A stretch of 64,000 nt of DNA from Hyphomicrobium sp. (GCA_019751875.1 JAIEMV010000019.1:1-64000); one strand, 5' to 3'. Shown: positions 1 through 10,703, counted from the stretch's first letter. Program-made: numbers and translations. The notes: generated by a model not told the origin, from the letters alone.

Positions 1-75
1 CTTGCCGTGGTCAACGTGCCCGATCGTGCCCACGTTGCAATGCGGCTTGTTACGTTCGAATTTTGCCTTCGCCAT
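1..75 (-). CDS. tuf: Elongation factor Tu, N-terminal end (partial)
   Basis: The gene runs off the left edge of the window; only the first 25 codons are visible. They read [20 protein letters not shown] and then VDHGK, the invariant EF-Tu start leading into the first GTP-binding motif. EF-Tu delivers aminoacyl-tRNA to the ribosome. The ATG is at 75-73 on the minus strand. The upstream 266 bases (76-341) must hold its promoter. The identity is certain from the N-terminal sequence, but nothing can be said about the rest of the protein. Confidence 0.97.
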   Translation of the reverse strand, partial: MAKAKFERNKPHCNVGTIGHVDHGK

Positions 76-341
76 AAGGGTTCGTCCTCGGTTCTAAGAT
101 CTGAGGCACGAGGTACCGCTGCCCGAGGCGCGGCGCCCGTGTTCGGGCGTGTGTCTAGTGGCTTGAGATGGCGAGTTCAAGCTTAAAGCTGCGTGCGACA
201 GGTGTGTGGCAGGCGCTTGGAATTGGCCGCCTCTCAGGCGGCGGGCGGCTCTTTTCAGCGGGCGGACGGCGGCATGCGGAACCGAGATGCGGCCGGGCAG
301 GTTGTTACTCATTCGGGGGCAGTTCAGGAAAGGACAGACCC
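76..341. promoter_or_regulatory. Intergenic region upstream of tuf
   Basis: No gene is seen between the divergent tuf (minus) and the small membrane protein (plus). A 7-bp perfect hairpin lies at 226-242 (arms GCCGCCT and AGGCGGC, 3-base loop), followed on the plus strand by a short T run near 250-255. It could be a weak terminator or part of a leader. I could not pick promoter boxes with confidence. Confidence 0.4.
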
Positions 342-620
342 ATGCTTGGCGATACACAATGGCTGTGGCTGATCGCGCTCGTCGCTGGTCCGCTTATCCT
401 CGGTATTCTGCTGGCGCGGGGTGTGCGGCAGACGGAAGAGCGGCGGCGGAAGGACCCGGCAGGAGTGGCGCGTACGGAGCAGGCCACGCATGACCTTTAT
501 GAAGAGGAAGAGCATCGGGGCGAGCTCCCGCACGAACAGCGGCATCCTATCGATCTGGAAGAGGCGCGGCGGCGTGAGGAGGTGGCGCGGATGCGATCGG
601 CAGGTGGGCGCCGTATGTAA
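342..620 (+). CDS. Small single-pass membrane protein, function unknown
   Basis: This encodes 92 residues. Residues 7-26 (WLWLIALVAGPLILGILLAR) form a clear transmembrane segment, followed by a highly charged Glu/Arg/His-rich tail that should lie in the cytoplasm. The start is the ATG at 342, preceded by a purine-rich site (AGGAAAGGA, about 327-335); the same frame is open upstream to 168 but lacks such a site. The layout resembles short uncharacterised membrane proteins common in Hyphomicrobiales. I do not recognise the family and infer no function. The gene stands alone between tuf and tRNA-Gly. Confidence 0.6.
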   Translation: MLGDTQWLWLIALVAGPLILGILLARGVRQTEERRRKDPAGVARTEQATHDLYEEEEHRGELPHEQRHPIDLEEARRREEVARMRSAGGRRM

Positions 621-639
621 GCCGCGGTTAGCGGAGAAT

Positions 640-713
640 TGGAGCGGACGATGGGAATCGAACCCACGTATGCAGCTTGGAAGGCTGCCGTTCTACCATT
701 GAACTACGTCCGC
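640..713 (-). tRNA. tRNA-Gly (anticodon TCC)
   Basis: On the minus strand the sequence folds as a tRNA. The acceptor arm is GCGGACG pairing with CGTCCGC, the D-arm follows GTTCAATGGTAGAAC, the anticodon loop is CTTCCAA (anticodon TCC, glycine), and the T-loop is GGTTCGATTCC. The 3' CCA is encoded at 642-640. It reads glycine GGA/GGG codons. Confidence 0.95.
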
Positions 714-791
714 GCACCGACCGGCCGAGCCGGGACCCGCTTGATAGCCGCTTACCGGGCTCCTGTGAAGGGTTGACGGTATTGAACAAGA

Positions 792-845
792 TGTGCCCCG
801 GACAGCGTTGGCAATCCGGGGCACAGCGTTCGAGCAGCGAACGCT
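792..845 (-). terminator. Double hairpin downstream of katG
   Basis: Two perfect hairpins lie directly after the katG stop: arms at 825-832/838-845 (AGCGTTCG/CGAACGCT) and at 792-802/815-825 (TGTGCCCCGGA/TCCGGGGCACA). The second is GC-rich and strong. Neither has a long U tract on the minus strand, so this is inferred to be a terminator or mRNA 3'-end stabiliser. It also separates katG from the tRNA gene. Confidence 0.6.
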
Positions 846-848
846 CGA

Positions 849-3179
<2,331 letters not shown>

Positions 3180-3287
3180 CTACCTTACTAGGAAGCGTTG
3201 CCTGCTCGTCCTTGTACTGTACATCAACTGGCTCGGCAGAAGACTTGGACTGTAGTACGAAGCGCATCTGCTGGGGAGGGTCAGATC

Positions 3288-3818
3288 GTGAGAGCAAGTC
3301 CTCGCAACGGAATAGTTGACACCGTTATCGGGAGCAGTTCGTTGGGCCTGGTCCTCATCGCGGTCACGCCGCGGGGTATAGCCTCGGTCTTGATCGGAGA
3401 TGACGAAGGGGCGTTGGAGGAAGACCTGCGACGCCGGATGTGCGGAACATTGCTCCGATACGGCGGCCCCCACGCTGCTGAGGCCTTGCCACGGGTGCAG
3501 CGTGCCATCGAGACCCCGATGGTTGCTCACGACTTCGCGCTCGACATCACCGGCACCGATTTTCAGCGGCGCGTGTGGACTGCATTGCGGGAGATCGTGC
3601 CGGGAGAAACGCGCAGTTACAGCCAGATCGCCTGTGCGATCGGTGCGCGGACATCTGTGCGTGCGGTGGCAGCGGCATGTGCGGCGAACCCTATTGCGGT
3701 GCTGATCCCGTGTCATCGCGTGGTCCGTAGCGACGGTGCACTGTCGGGGTACCGGTGGGGTATTGAGCGCAAGCGGGAACTGCTTATGCGGGAGCGCGCT
3801 TGGGCTATTGCGGCCTAA
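3288..3818 (+). CDS. Methylated-DNA-protein cysteine methyltransferase (Ogt/Ada C-terminal type)
   Basis: This protein of about 176 residues removes O6-alkyl groups from guanine by transferring them to its own cysteine. The active-site motif IPCHRVV is present, preceded by the helix-turn-helix DNA-binding stretch (YSQIACAIGARTSVRAVAAA) and followed by the usual SGYRWGIERK region. The N-terminal part (GSSSLGLVLIAVTPRGI) matches the Ada-type methyltransferase domain, but no Ada AraC-type activator half is present. I chose the GTG at 3288 because GGGGAGGG lies just upstream; an ATG at 3198 is in frame. The stop overlaps the convergent DUF447 stop by three bases. It may protect against methylating by-products of C1 metabolism (inference). 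Confidence 0.9.
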   Translation: MRASPRNGIVDTVIGSSSLGLVLIAVTPRGIASVLIGDDEGALEEDLRRRMCGTLLRYGGPHAAEALPRVQRAIETPMVAHDFALDITGTDFQRRVWTALREIVPGETRSYSQIACAIGARTSVRAVAAACAANPIAVLIPCHRVVRSDGALSGYRWGIERKRELLMRERAWAIAA

Positions 3819-4402
3819 TTCTTCTTCGTCGCCCTGTCGTCGCCCTCGCGCCAGGCATCGATGCGTTCCATGAGCCAACTCCAAGCTTCGACTTCGCGTT
3901 CGCCGGCGGTCTTGTCGATGGCGATCTGGAGGTACTTGAGCTCGGTTTCGACTTTCTCGGGTGGCAGCATGCCGAGACGCGTGGAAAGAACGGCGAGTTC
4001 GAGAACGGCGGCTTGCGCGCGATTGAAGCCCGGCCAGGGGCGATGCGAACCCGAGTGCACGATCTGGCAATGGAACCGCGGGCGCTGCTCGTGATCCGTC
4101 AAGCGATCGACCTTCAATTCCCAATGTGAGACGGCGTTTTCGAGACGGACGCCGTTCACCGTATCGGCCCTGAGAAGCGGCCAGTCGCGGCGGCCGGTGA
4201 TGCAACCGGCGAAGACGCGCACGTCGTCGGTGTGACTGGCGACGGCGAACGGGTTCGACATGAGATTGTCGAGCGTACGCGAGGGACGGAACGGGGCCAC
4301 GATCCAGCCAGTGCCGTCATCATCGATGAGGCCCAACGGCGCGATGTGCGCCTCACCCTTTTCGTTCAGGGTCGTCACGATCGTCTCGACGATCCTCGGC
4401 AT
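3815..4402 (-). CDS. DUF447 family flavin-binding-barrel-like protein, methanopterin-cluster associated
   Basis: The 195-residue protein begins MPRIVETIVTTLNEKGEAHI and continues with APLGLI, the typical opening of DUF447 proteins, which resemble split-barrel FMN-binding proteins. Members occur in archaea and in methylotrophs that use tetrahydromethanopterin. The biochemical role is not established; a part in methanopterin or methanofuran cofactor chemistry is inferred from context. A strong ribosome site (AAGGAGAG) precedes the ATG. The gene overlaps the end of the upstream DUF6513 gene by 50 bases, implying translational coupling, and is the last gene of a minus-strand operon. Confidence 0.85.
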   Translation of the reverse strand: MPRIVETIVTTLNEKGEAHIAPLGLIDDDGTGWIVAPFRPSRTLDNLMSNPFAVASHTDDVRVFAGCITGRRDWPLLRADTVNGVRLENAVSHWELKVDRLTDHEQRPRFHCQIVHSGSHRPWPGFNRAQAAVLELAVLSTRLGMLPPEKVETELKYLQIAIDKTAGEREVEAWSWLMERIDAWREGDDRATKKN

Positions 4403-5822
4403 CCCGCCTCTCCTTCTGCGCTTTGCGTTTGGCCTCGCGCGCGGCGGTGACTGTAGAAGCCTCGGGCGCGTGGCGGATCAGGTCTTCGCTCTTCTTGTCG
4501 GCGGCGATGCCCCAGTCGAGGGGATTATCCTGCGCGTAGCGTTTGCCCAGCGCGCGGGCGATCTCGGCTTTGGCGAGTTCGTAACCCAGATAAAACGCGT
4601 GGCTGCCATCGGCCTCGACACCGAGTTTTGGATAAAGATCGAAAGGGTCGGTCGCAACGTGATGACCATCGCGATTGTAGATGTGAATGCCGTCAACGGC
4701 GGCTTCGATGCGGAAGTTGTTGTCGCGAACTTCGGACGCCCACTTGGCGATGTCTTCGGGCCTGGCTGGAAACGGTACGAGATCGTGCAGCGAGAGCAAG
4801 CCGCCGCCGAGGCCTTTCGGAAGGCTTTGGTCTTCGCGGGCACGGAACATGAGACGGCGGGCTGCGTCATGCTCTTCGATAGTGCGGCGCGTATGAAGCG
4901 AAACTTGCACGATGAGTACGTTCTGGATGCGCAGTTCAGACGCGATACCGAGCAGCGTGGCGGTGAGGCCCTGGCTGTCCACGTCGGTGAGTTCGGTGAG
5001 ATTGCCTGTGCCCATCAGGATTTCGACGTCGGGGCGCTGGCGGCGCAGTTCGGCGTAACGCTCGATCGAGGCGGTGAAGCCGAAGTGGATGGGATCGAGG
5101 ATCGGGTCGGCGATGTGGGGGATCCCTTTTGCCTTTGCCTTGTCGATGGCGCGGATGAGGGAGGCGAGATCGCCATGGGGTTTGGGAACGAGTATGGGCA
5201 CGCACGACGTGCCGGCGACGGCATCGAGTGACGTTTCGTCAAGCGAAAGCACGTGATCGGCGCCGGCTCTGGCCGCGCGCGCCAGTTCGGAGAGATCGCC
5301 GGAATCGACTGAGACCTTGAGGCCGCGCGTCTTCAATATGGCGACGATCTCCTCGAGGTTGGGGAACGGCACGTCCGGCTGACAACCGATGTCGATGACG
5401 TCGGCGCCCTTCTCAGCGTAGGTCAGTGCGCGGGCGACGATCTCATCGATCGGGAGCCCTGGCGCGTCGATGATTTCGGCGAAGATGCGCAGATCGTGCT
5501 GCGACAGATCCGGCGGCTTGCCGCCTTTGCCAAGGTAAGCAGGCAGGTCAATCAGTTCGTCGGGGCCGCGCACGAAGGGCACGCCGTAGTGATCCTTCAG
5601 AACATCGAGATCCATGCGGACTCGGCCCGGCAGGATCACGCGATCGGCTTCGATGGGGCCTTTGAGGCGATTGCGGATGATGGCATCCGTCATCAGGGCG
5701 GCGACCTTGATGCCGATATTGCGGACATGCCAACTCCCCTCCTCGAGCCCGATCCCACGGATCGTCTCGACGAGGCGAGGCTCGGCCAGATGGCCGGTCA
5801 GGAAGAGGAGCCGTTCAGCCAT
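4353..5822 (-). CDS. DUF6513 / dihydropteroate-synthase-like protein of the methanopterin gene cluster
   Basis: This 489-residue protein starts at the ATG at 5822 (MAERLLFLTGHLAEPRLVET). A TIM-barrel resembling dihydropteroate synthase occupies roughly residues 140-330 (YAEKGADVIDIGCQPD, LKVSVDSGDLSELARAARAG, HIADPILDPIHFG, ILMGTGNLTELTDVDSQG). A C-terminal part follows with DNNFRIEAAVDGIHIYNRDG, and the tail is very basic and acidic. Homologues sit in the archaeal-type gene clusters of methylotrophs. A role in assembling the pterin of tetrahydromethanopterin is inferred from the fold and the neighbours, not proven. Its start lies 25 bases inside the preceding flavoprotein gene. The longer open frame to 6071 is out of the family alignment and was not used. 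Confidence 0.85.
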   Translation of the reverse strand: MAERLLFLTGHLAEPRLVETIRGIGLEEGSWHVRNIGIKVAALMTDAIIRNRLKGPIEADRVILPGRVRMDLDVLKDHYGVPFVRGPDELIDLPAYLGKGGKPPDLSQHDLRIFAEIIDAPGLPIDEIVARALTYAEKGADVIDIGCQPDVPFPNLEEIVAILKTRGLKVSVDSGDLSELARAARAGADHVLSLDETSLDAVAGTSCVPILVPKPHGDLASLIRAIDKAKAKGIPHIADPILDPIHFGFTASIERYAELRRQRPDVEILMGTGNLTELTDVDSQGLTATLLGIASELRIQNVLIVQVSLHTRRTIEEHDAARRLMFRAREDQSLPKGLGGGLLSLHDLVPFPARPEDIAKWASEVRDNNFRIEAAVDGIHIYNRDGHHVATDPFDLYPKLGVEADGSHAFYLGYELAKAEIARALGKRYAQDNPLDWGIAADKKSEDLIRHAPEASTVTAAREAKRKAQKERRDAEDRRDDRDDPERKG

Positions 5823-6358
5823 TTCTGCCGCGCATCGATTGCCCGTTCGAAGTCTTCGATCGTCTCGACCACCGTCGTGTCCTCGAACGATTTGAGCTTC
5901 TCGGTATTTTCCAGATCGATGCGGCGCGGATAGACTTTCACCATACCCTTCGGCGCTTCCGTATCCATCACCGGGGCCGTGTCGCAGGCGAAGACGATCG
6001 CAGGCACGCGGCATTTTCCGGCCTGTGCGAAGACGTTCGTGGCGAGGTTGTCGGAGATCCCGTAGACGCACTTCGCCACCGTGTTCGACGTCGCCGGACC
6101 GAGGATCAGCGTGTGGTAGACGCCGTAATAGAAGTTGCCGACCGGGGCGGCGCTGGCGGTGCGATCCTTATAGATGCGCGTGCCCTCCATCAGCACAAGC
6201 TCCTGCTTGTACATCTTGATCACTTCTTCGGCGGCACTCGACAGGAAGAGATCGAGGTCGGGGAGTCGCTGGATGATCGCCAGGGTCTCCTTCACGAAGT
6301 GTCCCGAGCCGGTCAGCGCCCATCCCCAGCGGGGTGTTTTCAGGTCGTCTTTTGCCAT
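5798..6358 (-). CDS. afpA: Archaeal-type flavoprotein (AfpA / dihydromethanopterin-reductase-like)
   Basis: This 186-residue flavodoxin-like flavoprotein of the UbiX/Dfp-like fold begins with GWALTGSGHFVKETLAII. LILGPATSNTVAKCVYGISD is the typical FMN-binding and interface stretch, and ACDTAPVMDTEAPKG follows. This family is found in methanogens and in H4MPT-containing methylotrophs; related proteins reduce dihydromethanopterin. That function here is an inference. The start is the ATG at 6358 next to the gap from mfnE (6359-6413), and the end overlaps the DUF6513 gene. Residue and length pattern are normal. Confidence 0.85.
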   Translation of the reverse strand: MAKDDLKTPRWGWALTGSGHFVKETLAIIQRLPDLDLFLSSAAEEVIKMYKQELVLMEGTRIYKDRTASAAPVGNFYYGVYHTLILGPATSNTVAKCVYGISDNLATNVFAQAGKCRVPAIVFACDTAPVMDTEAPKGMVKVYPRRIDLENTEKLKSFEDTTVVETIEDFERAIDARQKWLNGSSS

Positions 6359-6413
6359 GGTGTCGGCCCTAACACGGGGGCTCTCTCGCGTCGATAGAGC
6401 AGCGGCGGAAAAG

Positions 6414-7016
6414 TCAATCCTGCTCGCTGGATGCGGCGACGAGACGGGCGAGAGCGGCGCCGTCGCCCTCCCCGATCACCGACCAGGAGAGGTTGAGCTT
6501 TTTCACGTAGTCACGAAAGAGCGGGTCAATAATTCCTGTTGCCGTGACATCGTCGAGGGTCGCGGCAGGGTCGACCGTACACGATTTGACGAGGGCGACG
6601 TCTTTTGCGCCAACCTCGCCAGCAAGCCATGCGGCCAAGCTGTCGGATGTCATGTCCCAAGATTTGGGGATGGTCGGATCGGCGCCAGCCATCGTGCTGG
6701 GCAGCCAAACGGGGACGAGACCGTTGACGCCAGCCATGCCGATTTCTTCTTTCGTTGCGGCGGGCGCAAAGTGGCGCGAGCGGGAGGCGATGACATTCGC
6801 CATCTGATGCATGGCGAAGAGTGCGAGGCGATGGGCGGAGGCGTCGTCGAAGCCGTTGGCGGCCTGCGCGTCGCGAACCTGATCCGCAAATCGGCCGCCA
6901 CCAGGAACGACGATGACGGGTCGCTTCCGCTTCGCAACGATATCGAGAACTGCCGTGAGACGGCCGCTTTCGAGCAGGCTGCCGCCGAGCTTGAGGACCA
7001 GGAGCGTCGCCGGCAT
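6414..7016 (-). CDS. mfnE: Amino-acid-kinase-family protein, probable MfnE (furan methyl phosphate kinase)
   Basis: The 200 residues have the amino acid kinase fold: LVLKLGGSLLESGRL at the N-terminus (phosphate-binding loop), VIVVPGGGRFADQVRDAQAA, and the C-terminal VALVKSC and DPAATLDDVTATGIIDPLF. In archaea MfnE phosphorylates 5-(aminomethyl)-3-furanmethanol phosphate during methanofuran synthesis, and bacterial homologues of this short type cluster with fhc and mfn genes. The ATG shares a base with the stop of the preceding gene (TGATG), so translation is coupled. The placement beside mfnB makes MfnE much more likely than an aspartate or uridylate kinase. Confidence 0.8.
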   Translation of the reverse strand: MPATLLVLKLGGSLLESGRLTAVLDIVAKRKRPVIVVPGGGRFADQVRDAQAANGFDDASAHRLALFAMHQMANVIASRSRHFAPAATKEEIGMAGVNGLVPVWLPSTMAGADPTIPKSWDMTSDSLAAWLAGEVGAKDVALVKSCTVDPAATLDDVTATGIIDPLFRDYVKKLNLSWSVIGEGDGAALARLVAASSEQD

Positions 7017-7426
7017 CAGGCGCTGCGCGTGCGATAGATCTCGACGCCGCGCACGGGGCCGCGCTCCAGTTTTTCGACGAGCACACGGACGCCGCCGATA
7101 CGGTTGTCGCGCAAGAGCATCGTTGCCAGTTCTTCGGCGAGCGTCTCGACGAGGTTGATATGGCCGCGGCCGATCAGGTGGTCGATCGCGTCGATAATGT
7201 CGGTGTACGACGGTACCTCGACCATTTCATCGACGGTGGAAACGACGCCGGGTGCGAGGAAGGCATCAACCGTGAGCCGGATCTGCTGGGTGACGCCCTT
7301 CTCCTCGGCGTAGACGCCGATGTTGGCGTCCTTGATGTAATCCTTGACGAAAATCTTATCGCTGGTGTGGGCCAGCGGCGTGGGAGAAGAATGCATGGTT
7401 GCAGCGCCTTTGCGGCGGTCGGTCAT
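7016..7426 (-). CDS. Dihydroneopterin-aldolase-like protein (FolB family)
   Basis: This 136-residue protein is of the tunnelling-fold FolB type: IFVKDYIKDANIGVYAEEKG is the typical start, YTDIIDAIDHLIGRGHINLVE the middle, and LVEKLERGPVRGVEIYR the end. FolB converts dihydroneopterin to a hydroxymethyl pterin. In this cluster the product may feed methanopterin rather than folate (inference). The ATG at 7426 overlaps the mfnB stop (ATGA); an alternative ATG ten codons in is possible. It lies between mfnB and mfnE in one operon. Confidence 0.85.
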   Translation of the reverse strand: MTDRRKGAATMHSSPTPLAHTSDKIFVKDYIKDANIGVYAEEKGVTQQIRLTVDAFLAPGVVSTVDEMVEVPSYTDIIDAIDHLIGRGHINLVETLAEELATMLLRDNRIGGVRVLVEKLERGPVRGVEIYRTRSA

Positions 7427-8172
7427 GGTGTGGCCTCGAGAATCGCGTGACGGACCATGCAGGCCGGTGTGGAGGTTGCGGACAGTTCGCGCGCGACGGC
7501 ACGCACGGCCCCCTCTTCTATCGATCCTTCCCTTTGGTTGCCAGAACACAACGCGCCGCGGAAGCCCATGACGTCCGGGGTCAACGCTGCGATGGAGGGG
7601 ATATGCTCCAGGCGGAGCGCGCCAGCGAGGCCGACGAAGAGGCCGAGCGCGCGGCCGGCATCGACCAAGTGCGCAATTTCTGCGGTGGTCATCACGTCCG
7701 GCAGGGCGCGGCCGTCCTTGGTGGCGGTGTCGAGCATGACGCCCGCAAACCCCGCATCTGCCATGGCGGCGACAAGGTTAAGGTCCGGGTCGCGGTCGGC
7801 GAAGAGCAAACCGACAAGGCGGGCCTGGCCGACGTCGAGGCGGCCCAGGGCTGCAATGCTGGCGTTGGCGTCGCCGTCGTCGAAGAAGCCGATTTTGACG
7901 AGATCAACACCGGTCGCGGCCATCGCAGTGGCGGCATCGCAGAGCAGATCAGGGATCGCGGGCAGATCGCCAATCGTGGCGCTGACGGGCACAGCGTGGC
8001 CGACCGCTTCGACGATGGCGCGAACGATCTCGTGCGGGAGTGCGCCGAGTGCGCCTTCCGCCGGGTTCTTGGCATCGATGATTTCGGCGCCCGCCGCCAG
8101 AGCGGTGAGCGCTTCCGGCGCACTCGTCACGCTCGCCAGGAAGCGCGGGCGACCGGAGGAACCGGCCGGCAT
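7423..8172 (-). CDS. mfnB: (5-formylfuran-3-yl)methyl phosphate synthase MfnB
   Basis: This TIM-barrel enzyme of about 249 residues makes the furan ring of methanofuran from two glyceraldehyde-3-phosphates. The two lysines expected in the active site are visible in IIDAKNPAEGALGALP and in VDLVKIGFFDDGD, and GLFVGLAGALRLEHIPSI is the C-terminal phosphate-binding stretch. I chose the ATG at 8172, with AAGG about ten bases upstream; a TTG at 8184 is also in frame. The gene follows the ABC ATPase stop by only a few bases, and its own stop overlaps the folB-like start. It is specific to organisms with methanofuran-type cofactors, supporting C1 metabolism here. Confidence 0.9.
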   Translation of the reverse strand: MPAGSSGRPRFLASVTSAPEALTALAAGAEIIDAKNPAEGALGALPHEIVRAIVEAVGHAVPVSATIGDLPAIPDLLCDAATAMAATGVDLVKIGFFDDGDANASIAALGRLDVGQARLVGLLFADRDPDLNLVAAMADAGFAGVMLDTATKDGRALPDVMTTAEIAHLVDAGRALGLFVGLAGALRLEHIPSIAALTPDVMGFRGALCSGNQREGSIEEGAVRAVARELSATSTPACMVRHAILEATP

Positions 8173-8186
8173 CGTATCGGTCAACC

Positions 8187-8945
8187 TTATGAAACGCCCA
8201 CGTCCGGGCCTTCGAAGATGCGCTTCAGTTCAGCCTGCACCTTGTCGCGGCTGGTGCGGTCGGACGGGGTCAAGCGCACGGTCTCGTCAGCGACGATACT
8301 CGCAGAGCCCGGCGCGAGGCGCAAGATTCGGGTGCCCAGCATGACCGCCTCGTGCCGGTCATGTGTGACAAACAACACCGTCGTCGGACGGCTGTTCCAC
8401 AGATCAACAAGCAGTTCGCGCAGGTCCTGTGCCGTCGGATCGTCGAGTGAGACGAAGGGCTCGTCCATCAGCAGGATGTCAGGTTCCTGAATGAAACCAC
8501 GAGCGAGCGCGGCGCGGCGCTGCATGCCGAGCGAGGTGCGTTCGGGGTAGGCGTTTTTGGCTTCGGTCAGGCCGACGCGGTCAAGGATCGCGTCAACATT
8601 GTCCTGGCGGCGGTCACCATCGGGGAGTGAAAGCATCAGGTTTTCACGGATCGTTCGCCAGGGCAGCAGACGAGGCGTCTGGAAGATGAAGATCATGCGC
8701 GGCGTGCCGGGGCCGAGGTCGATGTGGCCCTCGTAGTCCTGGTCGAGGCCGGCGACGATGTTGAGCAGCGTGGACTTGCCGCAGCCGGACGGGCCGGTGA
8801 GCACCACAAATTCGCGGGGGCCGACCTCGAATGACACATCGCGCAGCACGGTGTTCTCGTCGCGACCACCGATGGCGGGGAACGTCTTACGCTTGACCGT
8901 TATTCGGACTGAGTTCTCAGTTGCTGTCTCAGTTATCGGCGCCAT
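8187..8945 (-). CDS. ABC transporter ATP-binding protein (nitrate/sulfonate/taurine type)
   Basis: The 252 residues carry a Walker A at LTGPSGCGKSTLLNIVAG, a Q-loop at IFQTPRLLPWRTIREN, a signature region shortly before ALARGFIQEPDILLMDEPFV, and an H-loop at VLFVTHDRHEAVML. The signature itself is unusual (LGMQRRAAL in place of the usual LSGGQ-type sequence). The protein should power import with the permease and binding protein encoded just upstream. The start overlaps the permease end by 13 bases. The substrate is unknown; because the genes run straight into mfnB, something linked to C1 cofactor or quinoprotein metabolism is possible (inference). Confidence 0.9.
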   Translation of the reverse strand: MAPITETATENSVRITVKRKTFPAIGGRDENTVLRDVSFEVGPREFVVLTGPSGCGKSTLLNIVAGLDQDYEGHIDLGPGTPRMIFIFQTPRLLPWRTIRENLMLSLPDGDRRQDNVDAILDRVGLTEAKNAYPERTSLGMQRRAALARGFIQEPDILLMDEPFVSLDDPTAQDLRELLVDLWNSRPTTVLFVTHDRHEAVMLGTRILRLAPGSASIVADETVRLTPSDRTSRDKVQAELKRIFEGPDVGVS

Positions 8946-9715
8946 CTGTTCACCCGCGCCTGAAGGGGTTGCAGCACGCCGAACTCGACGATCTGGATGA
9001 CGACGATGAAGGCCAGCGCGTAGGCAAGGATCGTCGGCACGTCGTAGTTGCCGAAAGCCGCATGGATCTGGTGGCCCACACCGGTGGCATGGCCGCCCAA
9101 CGCTTCAACGACGAGCACGATCTTCCAGACTAGGGCGAGGCCGGACCGCGCGGCAGCAGCAGCAAACGGCGCCAACTGGGGGAGCGTGACGTGGCGCAGT
9201 GTTTTCCATGGGCCGAAGTTGTAGACGCCGGCCATCTCTGAGAGGTCGCGGGAGAGCTGCCGTGCGCCTTCGCGCATCTGCACCGCAACGTTGGGGATCT
9301 TGTTGACGGCAACGGCGAAGATCGCGGTGAGTTCGGTGGTCCCAAGCCAAACGTAAGACAACGCGATGATGACGAGGGCTGGCAGGTTGAGAAACAGCAC
9401 GAGCCAACTGTCGAAGAACTGGTCGGCGCGTCTGTACGAGCCGACAAAGATGCCGATGACGGTGCCGATGAGCATCGCGAGGATAAAGGCGCACGCGACA
9501 CGAAACAGCGTGATCGACATATTGCTCCAGAGCGCACCGCTGGCCGCCTCTTGGCCCAGAACCTCGAGAACTTTGGCCGGGCCAGGCAGATGACGGCTAT
9601 CTGAGATCGCGGCGGCGAGCGACCATAGTGCGACGAGAGTCGTGAGCGAGGCGAGGGTCCAGAGCAGGCGTTCGGCAGTGGCGCCCGCGGGCGTGACCTT
9701 ACGCGCCGGGAGCAT
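8933..9715 (-). CDS. ABC transporter permease (SsuC/TauC type)
   Basis: About 260 residues with several membrane segments, starting with LLWTLASLTTLVALWSLAAA, then FRVACAFILAMLIGTVIGIF, VLFLNLPALVIIALSYVWLG and a C-terminal ILAYALAFIVVIQIVEF. The cytoplasmic EAA-type loop (ARQLSRDLSEMAGVYNFGPW) is present, as in binding-protein-dependent permeases. I chose the ATG at 9715, which lies 17 bases inside the binding-protein gene; the frame is open further upstream but that part has no membrane character. It forms the channel of the transporter encoded by 8187-10703. Confidence 0.88.
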   Translation of the reverse strand: MLPARKVTPAGATAERLLWTLASLTTLVALWSLAAAISDSRHLPGPAKVLEVLGQEAASGALWSNMSITLFRVACAFILAMLIGTVIGIFVGSYRRADQFFDSWLVLFLNLPALVIIALSYVWLGTTELTAIFAVAVNKIPNVAVQMREGARQLSRDLSEMAGVYNFGPWKTLRHVTLPQLAPFAAAAARSGLALVWKIVLVVEALGGHATGVGHQIHAAFGNYDVPTILAYALAFIVVIQIVEFGVLQPLQARVNRWRR

Positions 9716-10703
9716 AGAACGCCTTCGGGTCGAAGCGTGTGCCCTTGCCAGCCAGTTCCGCGTCACCGGCCGCCAACAGGATGTCCATGATCTTTTGCGC
9801 CGATTGCATGTCGGCTTCACTCCAGTAGCCACGGATGCCCGAGCGGTATCCAGCCTTCAAAGCGGCGAACTCCTCTTCGTTGGCTGCGTTCATCATCGGG
9901 CGCAGGCGCTCCCATGGCGCGTCGCTGTTGGCGAGCAATTCGTTGGCCTCGCGGGCGGCGGCAAGCAGACCGTTGATTGCCGGCAGAAGGTCGTCCTCAG
10001 AGCTTTCCTTCCAGATGAACCCGACGAGCGCGGGCTGCGGGTCAATTTCGAGCGCGGTCAAGACATCGGACATGGAGATGAGGCGGCGGAAGCCTTGCGC
10101 CTCCAGGCGAGCGGTGAAGGTCCAGAAGTTGAGAACCGCATCCAGCCGTCCATCCTTCAGTTGTTCAGCGAGCAGCGGTGCTGCGCCATACTGGGGCCGA
10201 ACGAGGTCGGCCAAATCGGATCCCAGTTCCTTTTTGGCGTGAGCGCGCAACAAAAGCCAGCTCTTGTCGGTGGAGGAACCGGCCACGCCGAACCTTTTGC
10301 CTTTGAGATCTGCAAGCGTCTTGATTGGACTGTCGGCCGGCACGACGACAGCACCGAGCGCACCGGAGAAGGGCGCGAACTTGACCGCTTCGCCCATGGC
10401 TCGCTGGCGCAAAGCCCACGGCCAGTCGGTCACCACGACATCAGCGCTGCCGCCGTAGAGGGCGATGGGGCTCGACTGGTTGGTTGCAGTTTCGATGATC
10501 TCGAGCGCTACGTTGTATTTCTCGTCCAGCTTCTCGGCTTTGATCGTTTCGAGCAGCCACGCGAGCGTACCGAACTTCACGGATGCGACGCGGAGTTTGC
10601 GGGCCTCAGCGACCGCGGCAAAGCCACCGCCGAGGCGTGCGAGGCTTTCGGCGGCCAACACACCCATGCCGGCGGCTATCAGCGCACGTCGGGAAATGAT
10701 CAT
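9699..10703 (-). CDS. ABC transporter substrate-binding protein (SsuA/NitT type)
   Basis: The 334-residue periplasmic binding protein has an N-terminal ISRRALIAAGMGVLAAESLA, a twin-arginine-like or Sec export signal. The binding lobes include GSADVVVTDWPWAL, KGKRFGVAGSSTDKSWLLLR and GRLDAVLNFWTFTARL, typical of nitrate, sulfonate or taurine binding proteins. The ligand cannot be read from sequence. The start codon overlaps the stop of the DUF3280-like gene (ATGA), so that gene and the transporter are one unit. Methylotroph quinoprotein clusters often carry such a transporter. Confidence 0.88.
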   Translation of the reverse strand: MIISRRALIAAGMGVLAAESLARLGGGFAAVAEARKLRVASVKFGTLAWLLETIKAEKLDEKYNVALEIIETATNQSSPIALYGGSADVVVTDWPWALRQRAMGEAVKFAPFSGALGAVVVPADSPIKTLADLKGKRFGVAGSSTDKSWLLLRAHAKKELGSDLADLVRPQYGAAPLLAEQLKDGRLDAVLNFWTFTARLEAQGFRRLISMSDVLTALEIDPQPALVGFIWKESSEDDLLPAINGLLAAAREANELLANSDAPWERLRPMMNAANEEEFAALKAGYRSGIRGYWSEADMQSAQKIMDILLAAGDAELAGKGTRFDPKAFYAPGA

